Source of the DNA: Alkalihalobacillus trypoxylicola
GTDB taxonomy: Bacteria > Bacillota > Bacilli > Bacillales > Bacillaceae_D
NCBI RefSeq assembly: GCF_001590785.1
Contig: NZ_LTAO01000037.1
Span: 76,212-140,211, forward strand
Direction of reading: 5' to 3'
Length of the DNA: 64,000 nt
Shown here in pieces: positions 8,852 to 16,399 of the stretch. The notes beneath the pieces were generated by a model, which did not search any database, was not told the origin of the DNA, and was given only the letters and a program-made list of their open reading frames with translations. Both the position numbers and the translations under genes were made by a program. Position 1 is the stretch's first letter. The number at the start of each line of letters is the position of its first letter.

Positions 8852-9685
8852 TTATTCTTGTAAATCGTAGAATGAATGCACAGCAATGATACTAGAGAAA
8901 GCAATTACTTTATTTTTTTCTGAAAGGCTCTGATTAATATCTATAATGTTCCCACCCTGTGGAAAGCGAGCCATTGCTTCTAGAGGAACTCCACCCGTTT
9001 TAACTTCTATCCAATTTCCCCCATCCTTTTCATCGATTACTCTAATGTAGTTGCCTAATATTTCACCATCTAATAACGCGATTTTTTTACCATTTTCGTC
9101 TTCAATATGAAGCTTCAATCGGATAATTTCATACCACTTATACGTTAACCTAGCGATTACTTGATGATCTTGATCGTAAAGGATAAAAGGCTTAAGTCCA
9201 GTTTCTTTTTTTAATCTATAGGAAAGTGTTTCTGATATGTAAAATTGATAATCCATTGGTAACCAAATGCGTAATTGAAGGATTCTAACTAGCGGTAAAA
9301 GCCCGCGAAAACGTCTATTATTTTGCTCCTCGGCAAAAGCAATTCTATTTCCCGTTAAAGTAAAAAAATGAATGCGATAGCGCCAAAATGTTTCTCGCAT
9401 CGCCATTACTCGACTCATTTCCAAAAGCTTTACCGTAGAGAAGTCTAATTCTGCAAATTTAACTGAATCAGCACTTTGTTTCGCTAAGTAATTCATCCAT
9501 GCTGCTCCGATGTAGGATGAAAAACCAGACATCCCCAAATACAAAATAGCATTCACCCAAAACCCTACGTCACCAATATCCGTCCAAATCATAATAGCGA
9601 TACAAACGATAAAACTAACAATCAATATATGACCGATTATATAAAATCTCTTCGCTCTTTTTCTTTGTAATTGTTCATAAAGCAC
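8852..9685 (-). CDS. Membrane-anchored protein of unknown function, 277 aa
   Basis: Not recognised. Two N-terminal hydrophobic helices (about residues 15-38 and 45-65) precede a soluble region of about 200 residues rich in beta-strand-like patches; the tail with GGNIIDINQSL is reminiscent of tubby/LURP-type barrels, but this is only an impression. GTG 9685 has AGGGGAG about 8 nt upstream; the TTG ten codons earlier has no Shine-Dalgarno. It sits between pdaA and the deoxysugar operon, same strand, without a visible operon link. Confidence 0.5.
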   Translation of the reverse strand: MLYEQLQRKRAKRFYIIGHILIVSFIVCIAIMIWTDIGDVGFWVNAILYLGMSGFSSYIGAAWMNYLAKQSADSVKFAELDFSTVKLLEMSRVMAMRETFWRYRIHFFTLTGNRIAFAEEQNNRRFRGLLPLVRILQLRIWLPMDYQFYISETLSYRLKKETGLKPFILYDQDHQVIARLTYKWYEIIRLKLHIEDENGKKIALLDGEILGNYIRVIDEKDGGNWIEVKTGGVPLEAMARFPQGGNIIDINQSLSEKNKVIAFSSIIAVHSFYDLQE

Positions 9686-9754
9686 GAGTCTCTCTCCCCT
9701 CTTTATTGTATACAACTAATACACTACAATAATTGAAGGAGAATTTCATCGATA

Positions 9755-10585
9755 TTACACTATTTTATAGAAATTTGTACACGTTTTTCCAGCTATATCT
9801 TCTATGCCTTTGGGAGCATGTAATTTCATATAGTCAAGGACTAAATCAATAGTCTTTTCATATGAAGCACTTACCGTACAAACTGGCCAATCTGACCCGA
9901 TCATGCATCTATCAGATCCAAACTCTTCTAAAATGGTCGCCAAATATAACTCAAAATCATTCTGCTCCCAATTATTCCAACTGGCTTCAGTGACCATTCC
10001 AGACAATTTAACAAAAACATTTTTGTGCTCCGCTAACCTTTTTATATTTTCTTTCCAAGGTGACAGCACTTGATCCTTGATGAAAGGCTTACCAATATGG
10101 TCCAGAACGAATCTTTGCTCTGGTAACTCTTTAACAAGTTCTATAGCATAAGGAAGGTGCTTAGGAAAAACGAGTAAATCATACGTTAAATCATATTTTT
10201 GTAGTGCATGAATGCCTCTTTTAAAATCGTTACGAAGCATAAAGCGGTCATTTTCCTCATCATGGAGAACGTGCCTAACTCCTTTAAAATAAGGTGATAC
10301 ACTAAATGTTTGGAGCTGCTGGTCTATATCTGACGAACATAAATCAACCCAACCTACCACTCCCTTTATAAATTCATTCTGTTCAGCTAAATCAAGCAAC
10401 CATTTGGTCTCTTCTAACGTTTGTCTAGCTTGAACGACTATACTTCCATCAAAGTTTTTCGATTTTAAAAGGGATAAAAGTTCTTTAGGAAAGAAATCCC
10501 TTCTTAAAGACAGCATAGATTCATCTATCCATGGAAATTCGCCCTTATTGTATTGCCAAAAATGATGATGGCTATCTATTTTCAT
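9755..10585 (-). CDS. Amidohydrolase-family sugar lactonase (L-fucono-/L-rhamnono-lactonase type)
   Basis: COG3618-type metal-dependent hydrolase. Seen: N-terminal DSHHHFW metal motif (H6-H8), then HVLH, VLDHIGKP and the late IGSDWPVC with the active-site Asp. Family members open L-fucono-1,4-lactone or L-rhamnono-1,4-lactone to the aldonate; relatives act on 2-pyrone-4,6-dicarboxylate. Operon context (two SDRs, UxaA-type dehydratase, FAH hydrolase) makes the sugar lactonase role most likely. ATG 10585 has GGAGGG 7-8 nt upstream and overlaps the FAH gene by 14 bp. It is the last gene of the operon. Confidence 0.8.
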   Translation of the reverse strand: MKIDSHHHFWQYNKGEFPWIDESMLSLRRDFFPKELLSLLKSKNFDGSIVVQARQTLEETKWLLDLAEQNEFIKGVVGWVDLCSSDIDQQLQTFSVSPYFKGVRHVLHDEENDRFMLRNDFKRGIHALQKYDLTYDLLVFPKHLPYAIELVKELPEQRFVLDHIGKPFIKDQVLSPWKENIKRLAEHKNVFVKLSGMVTEASWNNWEQNDFELYLATILEEFGSDRCMIGSDWPVCTVSASYEKTIDLVLDYMKLHAPKGIEDIAGKTCTNFYKIV

Positions 10586-11489
10586 CGCTTTCCCTCCACA
10601 ATTTCTCCTCCTTAAAAACATTCGTTAGCTTACCTACTTTTTCTATTTCAACCGTCACCTCATCACCTGGTTTAATATATATTTGCTTCTCTTTAGGATA
10701 TCCTAAAACGACACCCTCTGGAGTACCTGTTAATATAATATCACCGGGCATTAAAGTCATATAGGTAGATATATAGCTAACCACCTCATCTACTGAAAAT
10801 ATCATATCTGAAGTATTAGAATCTTGTCGTATTTCTCCATTGACATAGGTTTTTAGCTGCAACTGATTAGGGTTTCCTACCTCATCAGCCGTAACAAGGT
10901 AAGGTCCTATTGGACTAAAATCATCACAGGATTTTCCTAATAGCCATTGAGGTGTTTTCATCTGTAAGTCTCTAGCTGATAAGTCATTCGCTGTACAATA
11001 ACCAAATATGTAATCTAAGGCATCTTTCTGCTTCACATTTTTCGCTTTTTTTCCTATTACCACACCAAGCTCTACTTCATAGTCAAGTTCGTTGGTAACA
11101 TTAGGAATTTCAATTTCACAAAGGTGCCCTGTTAAAGTATTGTTGAATTTATTAAAAAGGATCGGTACTTTTGGATAAGGTGAATCCGTCTCATCTGCAT
11201 GCTTTCGGTAATTAAGGCCCACACAAATAATCTTACTTGGCCTTGTTAGACAAGGTTCCCATTGAATATCCTCTTCTTTCAGTAAATATTCGTCTTGCAT
11301 CGGTAATTCTGCCAAGAAATTTTCAAATGCGAATAACCCTTCTTTTCCACTTGATATTAAATCCAATAGATTCGTTGAAATTTGATCCCTTTTATGAACC
11401 TTTAAAGCCTCTTCTATATCAATAATGGAACCATCCTTCTTAACCCCAAAAGCTTGTTGACCTTTTTTATTAAAATTTAATAATTTCAT
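10572..11489 (-). CDS. Fumarylacetoacetate-hydrolase family protein (2,4-diketo-3-deoxy-aldonate hydrolase)
   Basis: FAH-fold metal-dependent C-C hydrolase, 305 residues. Conserved pieces seen: ICVGLNYRKHADE, LDYEVELGVVIGKKAKNV (metal glutamates), GYCTANDLSARDLQ, GKSCDDFSPIGPYLV and GDIILTGTPEGV. In the oxidative L-fucose or L-rhamnose route II, an FAH enzyme cleaves 2,4-diketo-3-deoxy-aldonate to pyruvate and L-lactate. That assignment rests on the adjacent lactonase, two SDRs and dehydratase. Good AGGAGGAGG Shine-Dalgarno; 32 bp after the SDR stop. Confidence 0.82.
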   Translation of the reverse strand: MKLLNFNKKGQQAFGVKKDGSIIDIEEALKVHKRDQISTNLLDLISSGKEGLFAFENFLAELPMQDEYLLKEEDIQWEPCLTRPSKIICVGLNYRKHADETDSPYPKVPILFNKFNNTLTGHLCEIEIPNVTNELDYEVELGVVIGKKAKNVKQKDALDYIFGYCTANDLSARDLQMKTPQWLLGKSCDDFSPIGPYLVTADEVGNPNQLQLKTYVNGEIRQDSNTSDMIFSVDEVVSYISTYMTLMPGDIILTGTPEGVVLGYPKEKQIYIKPGDEVTVEIEKVGKLTNVFKEEKLWRESDENR

Positions 11490-11521
11490 TTTTTCTTCCT
11501 CCTCCTAAATAATCCATTCGC

Positions 11522-12295
11522 TTATGCGTCTTTCCCAAAAACAACCCCACCATCGATATAAAGCGGTGAACCCATCATAAATTTGGACTCGTCTGATGCC
11601 AAAAACAAAGCTGCATGAGCAATATCTTCTGGCTTGCCTAATTCTCCACTTAATTGACGTGATTTTATTTTATTTATAGCTAAATCTGGATCGTCATAAG
11701 ATGTTTTCAAATATTCTTCAACAAATGGTGTCATAATGGTTCCTGGTAATATAGCGTTAATTCGTATATTGTAAGCGGCGTAATCTACCTGTAGTGATTT
11801 TGTTAACGACAAGATAGCACCTTTTGATGTGGCATATGAGGCACGGCTAGCAAGCCCTATTTCTGCTATACAGGAGGACATATTAATAATGACCCCGTTA
11901 CGTTGTCTCATCATAAATGGCAAAGCATATTTACAAGGAAGCATGACACCATTTATATTCACATCAAGCGTTCTGTTCCAATCCTTAACATTTAATTCAT
12001 GAAGCTTCCCCACCCCACTTATTCCAGCATTATTAAATAGTACATCTATTCGTCCGTGCTTAGAAACGACACTCTCAATCATTTCTTGCACTTGTAGTGG
12101 ATTAGTCACATCAGCCTGAACAAACCAAGCTTGTTGATGAATTTCTCTTATTTCATTAATGGTTGTCTCGCCCGCCTCTTTATTTAAATCATTAACTATT
12201 ACAATAGCACCTTCCTCCGCAAACCTTTTCGCAGAACATTTCCCAATGCCAGAGCCAGCTCCTGTAATTAAGATTACTTTATCTTTTAATCTCAT
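11522..12295 (-). CDS. SDR oxidoreductase, probable 2-keto-3-deoxy-L-fuconate/rhamnonate dehydrogenase
   Basis: Classical short-chain dehydrogenase, 257 residues, NAD-type. TGAGSGIG at 11-18, acidic D36 after the second strand (NAD preference), NNAG at 88-91, catalytic S140/S141, Y154 and K158, and a C-terminal GSPLYIDGG. Of the two SDRs in the operon this one looks more like 2-keto-3-deoxy-L-fuconate dehydrogenases, directly upstream of the FAH hydrolase that would take its product. The split of roles between the two SDRs is inference. Confidence 0.75.
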   Translation of the reverse strand: MRLKDKVILITGAGSGIGKCSAKRFAEEGAIVIVNDLNKEAGETTINEIREIHQQAWFVQADVTNPLQVQEMIESVVSKHGRIDVLFNNAGISGVGKLHELNVKDWNRTLDVNINGVMLPCKYALPFMMRQRNGVIINMSSCIAEIGLASRASYATSKGAILSLTKSLQVDYAAYNIRINAILPGTIMTPFVEEYLKTSYDDPDLAINKIKSRQLSGELGKPEDIAHAALFLASDESKFMMGSPLYIDGGVVFGKDA

Positions 12296-12314
12296 TTTTT
12301 GCCTCCTTATTCAG

Positions 12315-13109
12315 TTAATGATTTAGATGATCATCAGGCTGCGCAGCTTTTACCGTTAATCCTCCATCGACCATTAATAAATGACCATTAATTTGCTGTG
12401 CTTCTTCAGATGCCAAAAAGATGACAGCATCCCCTATTTGTTTAGCTGTTCCTAACCTTTTCATAGGATTTGCCTCTATTTCCTTTTCCCTCATTCCTGG
12501 GCTTGATAAAAAATCTGTACACATATCAGTATCAATCGTACTCGGCCCAACTGCATTTACATTTATATTAAATTTTCCTAATTCAATAGCCATTCCTTTT
12601 GTTAGCATATGACCAGCTGCTTTCGAAGCTTGATAATGAGGAATAACAGGACTTGTAACCATCAAGCTTGCTGTTGATAAAATGTTAATAATTTTCCCGT
12701 ATTTTTTTTGTAGCATTTTTTTCGCTGCTAATTGAGAAGTAAAAAACATTCCTTTCACATTTGTATCAAAAGTTTGGTCCCACAACTCCTCTGTTAGCTC
12801 CAAAAACGTTTCAAATGGGGCTACTCCTGCATTATTAACTAGTATTTGAACTTCACCGAGCTCTGCCTCAATCATTTCAAACATCTGGTCTACCTCTGAT
12901 TTCTTTCCAACATCCGCTCTCACAGTGAAAGCTTTTCTCCCTAGTGTTTCTACTTTATTCTTTACTTCTTTAGCCTGTTCCTCATGCTCGTCACTATAAT
13001 AATTAATCGCAACATGAGCTCCCTCTTCAGCTAACCTTAATACGATCGCCTCACCTATGCCCCGATTTCCACCTGTGACTAGTGCTATTTTATTTTGTAA
13101 ACGCCCCAA
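12315..13109 (-). CDS. SDR oxidoreductase, probable sugar 1-dehydrogenase
   Basis: Classical SDR, 264 residues, of the glucose/fucose 1-dehydrogenase and FabG-like group. TGGNRGIG at 12-19, NNAG at 92-95, catalytic S145, Y159 and K163. TTG start at 13109 with a long AAGGAGGAAGGG Shine-Dalgarno. As one of two SDRs beside a sugar lactonase it would oxidise the free sugar at C1 to the lactone. Gaps to the neighbouring genes are about 20 bp, so one operon. Confidence 0.75.
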   Translation of the reverse strand: MGRLQNKIALVTGGNRGIGEAIVLRLAEEGAHVAINYYSDEHEEQAKEVKNKVETLGRKAFTVRADVGKKSEVDQMFEMIEAELGEVQILVNNAGVAPFETFLELTEELWDQTFDTNVKGMFFTSQLAAKKMLQKKYGKIINILSTASLMVTSPVIPHYQASKAAGHMLTKGMAIELGKFNINVNAVGPSTIDTDMCTDFLSSPGMREKEIEANPMKRLGTAKQIGDAVIFLASEEAQQINGHLLMVDGGLTVKAAQPDDHLNH

Positions 13110-13128
13110 GTCCCTTCCTCCTTCTCCT

Positions 13129-14289
13129 TTATAAGCTTATTCCAATTCTGCTAATACTAAATTCTTGGTGACCTAGCACTTCTGCCTTCGTCTGTTTTCC
13201 GTTCGCCACTTCGACTATTTCGTTGAATATAACACGACCTGCTTCTTCTAGGCTTAATTTTCCAATTAAAACTTCACTAACGTCAATATCAATATTATCT
13301 TGCATTTTTCGAGAGATTATTTCATTACCCGATATCTTAATAACTGGAATAATAGGATTTCCTGTGGGGGTGCCTCTTCCCGTTGTAAAACAAACCATTG
13401 TCACACCAGCTGCTGCCATACCTGTTACACATTCAATATCATTACCAGGCGAATCCATAAAATAAAAGCCCTTTTTCGGAATTTCTGTTGCATATTCTAC
13501 AACTCCCTGTAAGGGAGCATGACCACCTTTACTTATGCACCCAAGAGATTTTTCTTCAATCGTCGATAATCCTCCTGCTATATTACCTGGGCTTGGGTTA
13601 CCTCCCCTCATATCGACTCCCATTCTTTCAATCTCTTTTTCAAACCTTTCAACAGATTGATAAAGCTTTTGTTTGACTTCAGTATTCACTGCGCGGTTGG
13701 CTAACAAATGTTCAGCCCCTATGATTTCGGTCGTTTCTCCCATCACGACCGTTCCTTCATTGGCAATCAGCTTATCTGCTGCATTTCCTAATGCTGGATT
13801 GCTACAAAGGCCTGATGTCGCATCTGAGCCCCCACACTTGACTCCTACTATTAAATCTGACAATGAAATGGGAACTCTTTGCAAGCTTTCAATATCTTTC
13901 AATAGTTTCCTAGCAATGTCCGTTCCTTTTTGAATAGCCTTGATCGTGCCTCCTTCTTCTTGGATATCTATCCAGATAACTGGTTTTCCAGCTTCTGCAA
14001 TTTCATCGCGAACCTCTTTAGCATTAATGACCTCACAGCCTAAACTGACAACTAAGACAGCTCCAACATTAGGGTTTCTACCCATTCCTACTAAAACTTG
14101 ATGAGTTCTTTCTTTATCCTCACCTACTTGACTACAGCCATGCTGATGTGGAATAGCGATACTATCTTGTACCTGCTGCGCAATTCGATTGACTACTTGA
14201 TTTGCACATATAACGGTTGGTAATAGTAATAAATGATTACGAAGCCCCACACTACCGTTACTTCTTACATATCCATTAAGCTTAGTCAT
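13129..14289 (-). CDS. UxaA-family dehydratase, large (C-terminal) subunit
   Basis: Corresponds to the C-terminal domain of altronate/galactarate dehydratases (UxaA_C), 386 residues. Conserved segments: GSVGLRNHLLLLPTV, HQHGCSQVGED, SLGCE, VGVKCGGSDATSG, GNIAGGLSTIEEKSLGC, and CFTTGRGTPTGNP. The N-terminal SAF part is a separate gene overlapping it by one base (TAATG coupling). Campylobacter jejuni carries a similarly split pair (Cj0482/Cj0483) in its L-fucose locus, so here the likely substrate is L-fuconate or L-rhamnonate. A full-length UxaA for altronate is encoded at 27930, arguing that this one is specialised. Confidence 0.82.
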   Translation of the reverse strand: MTKLNGYVRSNGSVGLRNHLLLLPTVICANQVVNRIAQQVQDSIAIPHQHGCSQVGEDKERTHQVLVGMGRNPNVGAVLVVSLGCEVINAKEVRDEIAEAGKPVIWIDIQEEGGTIKAIQKGTDIARKLLKDIESLQRVPISLSDLIVGVKCGGSDATSGLCSNPALGNAADKLIANEGTVVMGETTEIIGAEHLLANRAVNTEVKQKLYQSVERFEKEIERMGVDMRGGNPSPGNIAGGLSTIEEKSLGCISKGGHAPLQGVVEYATEIPKKGFYFMDSPGNDIECVTGMAAAGVTMVCFTTGRGTPTGNPIIPVIKISGNEIISRKMQDNIDIDVSEVLIGKLSLEEAGRVIFNEIVEVANGKQTKAEVLGHQEFSISRIGISL

Positions 14290-14621
14290 TATAATCCCCT
14301 TTTCTGTTCATCTTTTTGATCTCCTCGACCACGCATTCCGATCAAATTATGAGTATGAACATGATAACCACTTTGTATACGAATAGTAGCCTTCCCTATA
14401 GACTCTCCATATTTTCTAATAATCTCTCCCTCTTGAATTTCTACTAAAGATAGTTTGTGTCCAAAAGGAACCTCTTCTTTTGCTTCAATCTCTTTATAAC
14501 TTTCATTTATAAAAAAGATTACTTTTTCTCCTTTTTTTATATCATTTAAAAGAGTGATAACGTTATCATTTTTTTTCATCACCACACCATTTACTTTGGA
14601 ATGAGTAAAAGCATTTTCCAT
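14289..14621 (-). CDS. UxaA-family dehydratase, small (SAF-domain) subunit
   Basis: 110-residue SAF domain equal to the N-terminal part of UxaA, with the pattern VPFGHKLSLVEIQEGEIIRKYG and a late VHTHN. It is the first gene of the oxidative deoxysugar operon and is translationally coupled to the large subunit through TAATG. ATG 14621 has AGAGGG 7 nt upstream. The early coding region contains the palindrome TGATAACGTTATCA (14555-14568), a possible catabolite-repression or operator site. Confidence 0.85.
   Translation of the reverse strand: MENAFTHSKVNGVVMKKNDNVITLLNDIKKGEKVIFFINESYKEIEAKEEVPFGHKLSLVEIQEGEIIRKYGESIGKATIRIQSGYHVHTHNLIGMRGRGDQKDEQKRGL
14555..14568. promoter_or_regulatory. cre-like perfect palindrome inside the small-subunit gene
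   Basis: TGATAACGTTATCA is a perfect 14-bp palindrome with central CG and matches the CcpA consensus TGWAANCGNTNWCA at all but one fixed position. It lies about 53 bp inside the first gene of the operon, where CcpA roadblock sites can occur. It could equally be bound by another LacI/GalR-family protein. Confidence 0.5.
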
Positions 14622-14648
14622 ATCAGAACCCTCTTTCTAACTTGCTTC

Positions 14649-14685
14649 TATACTCTTTATATTTTATCATGATAAAAAGAGTATA
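14649..14685. promoter_or_regulatory. Large operator-like inverted repeat between divergent operon and AraC gene
   Basis: TATACTCTTT (14649-14658) and AAAGAGTATA (14676-14685) are perfect inverted arms around an inner palindrome TTTATCATGATAAA. It sits 28 bp before the dehydratase small-subunit start and upstream of the AraC-family gene, so it probably overlaps the operon promoter and may be a regulator target. Confidence 0.55.
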
Positions 14686-14698
14686 AAAATTGCAAAAA

Positions 14699-14728
14699 TT
14701 GCGTTTTTTATACTTAATATTGATATAA
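14699..14728 (+). promoter_or_regulatory. Candidate sigma-A promoter of the AraC-family gene
   Basis: TTGCGT (14699-14704), 18-bp spacer, TATAAT (14723-14728). The predicted start point is very close to the Shine-Dalgarno GAAGGGGG, giving an unusually short leader, so confidence is limited. Confidence 0.4.
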
Positions 14729-14748
14729 TGCGAGAAGGGGGAATTTGG

Positions 14749-15615
14749 ATGGCATTTATGAATGATTTTTCTGCAAGAAGCTCATTACCCTTTTCTATTT
14801 ATTATGATCAAACCAAAAATGTCCAACACGAATTGCCTGAACATAGTCATGATTGGTTAGAAATCATCTGGATACATAGTGGAAGTGGGAGTATCTTTAT
14901 CGATCAAACATTCTATGAAATAAAAAAAAATGTTCTCATTCTCATCCCAAGTAATACGATTCATCGAACATTACCCAATTCCTTAGACCCACTTACCTCA
15001 ACGGTTCTTTATTTTAGTCCTGCCATGCTTCACTTATCTAACTATACATTTGATCATCGTTTTTTAAATATATTTAAACAATCAAAAACTCATCAACAAT
15101 ATCTTTATATTTTAGAAACAGATGCTGTAAAAAAGTTTGCTCACTTTTTAGAAAACTTAAATAGCGAATATATATTAGAAAGTAGTGACCGTATTCAAGG
15201 AATGCTACTATGGTTACAATTAATTCTTTTACATCTTAAACGTCATTGTCAGCTGAGTCATCATGATTCCTTAGCCGCATCATTTCATACTCCAAAACCA
15301 AGTTGGTTAAAGGATTCCGTCATTTATATTAGTCAACATTTAGATTCACCACTGAGCTTAGAAAGTTTATCAACGATCTTTTCCGTCTCTAAGGCTCATT
15401 TTAGTCGTGTATTTAAACAGCAAATAGGCATGAATGTTACTGATTTTATTACAACTAAAAGAATCTTATATGCAAAAGAGCTATTAAAAAATGATGATGA
15501 AACGATATCAATTATTGCCGAAAAATGTGGCTTTACGAGCCTTCCTCATTTTTATAGAACCTTTAAAAAGCACACTAAAATGACTCCTTCTCAATATCGA
15601 AAAATAGAAATGTAA
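14749..15615 (+). CDS. AraC-family transcriptional regulator
   Basis: An N-terminal cupin-like sensor region (about residues 10-140, with LPEHSHDWLEI and IPSNTIHRT) is followed by two helix-turn-helix motifs in the last 100 residues: LSLESLSTIFSVSKAHFSRV and IAEKCGFTSLPHFYRTFKKH. The start at ATG 14749 is supported by GAAGGGGG 7 nt upstream; the ATG at 14728 has none. It is divergent from the deoxysugar operon and is the obvious candidate for its sugar-responsive activator. Confidence 0.9.
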   Translation: MAFMNDFSARSSLPFSIYYDQTKNVQHELPEHSHDWLEIIWIHSGSGSIFIDQTFYEIKKNVLILIPSNTIHRTLPNSLDPLTSTVLYFSPAMLHLSNYTFDHRFLNIFKQSKTHQQYLYILETDAVKKFAHFLENLNSEYILESSDRIQGMLLWLQLILLHLKRHCQLSHHDSLAASFHTPKPSWLKDSVIYISQHLDSPLSLESLSTIFSVSKAHFSRVFKQQIGMNVTDFITTKRILYAKELLKNDDETISIIAEKCGFTSLPHFYRTFKKHTKMTPSQYRKIEM

Positions 15616-15626
15616 AATTTTTAAAT

Positions 15627-15868
15627 TTGAACCCATTTCATCATTTCTATCTTTTAATGAAAACCGAGCGATTAGGTTTTTGATTTCCACTTTAGGTAGA
15701 TGCTTTCCCAAGGGCTTGTCTTCAGCTAACTCTTACTACGCAGGGCTTCGTCAGAGTGGATCTTCACACTGCGCTGATCCTTTGGGAGTCACTACCTACC
15801 GTTTCAATCTATGAGCTGATCATAAATAGCGAGGCCATTTTTATAATGAATGGTCGGTTTTATTCACT
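15627..15868 (+). repeat. Rep-A dispersed repeat, copy 3
   Basis: Near full-length forward copy starting CCCATTTCATCATTTC just after the AraC stop codon. It has the GTAGG...CTACC outer pairing, CTTTCCCAAGG versus CCTTTGGGAG, and the inner CTCTTAC/GTCAGAG stem with one mismatch. Its right end is fused to the next copy; the two are 241 bp apart. Confidence 0.88.
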
Positions 15869-16086
15869 TAAATCCACTTCATCCTTTCTATCTTTTAATG
15901 AAGACGGTGCGATTAGGTTTTGATTTTCACTTTAGGTAGATGCTTTCCCAAGGGCTTGTCTTCAGCTAACTCCGACTACGCTGAGCTTGGTCAGAGTGGA
16001 TCTCTTAAAACGGCGCTTATCCTTTGGGAGTCACTACCTACCGTTTCAATCTACGAGTGAATTCGCAAACATTCAAGACATTTTGA
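15869..16086 (+). repeat. Rep-A dispersed repeat, copy 4
   Basis: Second copy of the 15.6-16.1 kb pair, with the same block order; the inner stem is CTCCGAC/GTCAGAG with one mismatch. Its right terminal inverted repeat appears to be lost. Confidence 0.85.
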
Positions 16087-16124
16087 TAGATTAGCTTAAC
16101 TGAATAAAAAAAGGGTGAGTTAAT

Positions 16125-16370
16125 ACTCATGAATAAGGTACGTAGATGATTTAGGTTTTAGGCTGTTTGCCCCCTAAGACCTCGCGTCCATTTGTGGTGC
16201 TAATCTAACTTTTTTATAAAAGTAGATTTTGGTATATGACACTTTATCAACCGTTAGATTACGTAATTCATAGAGTATCTATAAAATCAACAGGACCCTC
16301 CTTCTTTTAATAAGAAGGAAGGTCCCGGTTGTTGTGTATGCATTCAATACATACCATTAACAGCTTTTGT
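16125..16370 (+). repeat. Rep-B dispersed structured repeat, copy A
   Basis: Shares ordered blocks with 23455-23735 and, inverted, with 26160-26400: ATGAAT near the start, an AGGT/ACCT hairpin (AGGTTTTAGG pairing fully with CCTAAGACCT), a GATTT block, CGTTAGATTAC, a GGACC-TCCTTCTT / AAGAAGG-AAGGTCC hairpin (16291-16327) and TGTATGCATTCA. The hairpin lies about 75 bp beyond the fumarase stop and may serve as its terminator. Confidence 0.7.
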
Positions 16371-16399
16371 CCCAGCCTATGGAATTGAAACTTATACCA

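Noticed and set aside
13129-14621. Split UxaA as a frameshifted gene
   Set aside because: The downstream gene has its own start in a TAATG coupling with a Shine-Dalgarno, both parts look intact, and split UxaA pairs exist in other bacteria.
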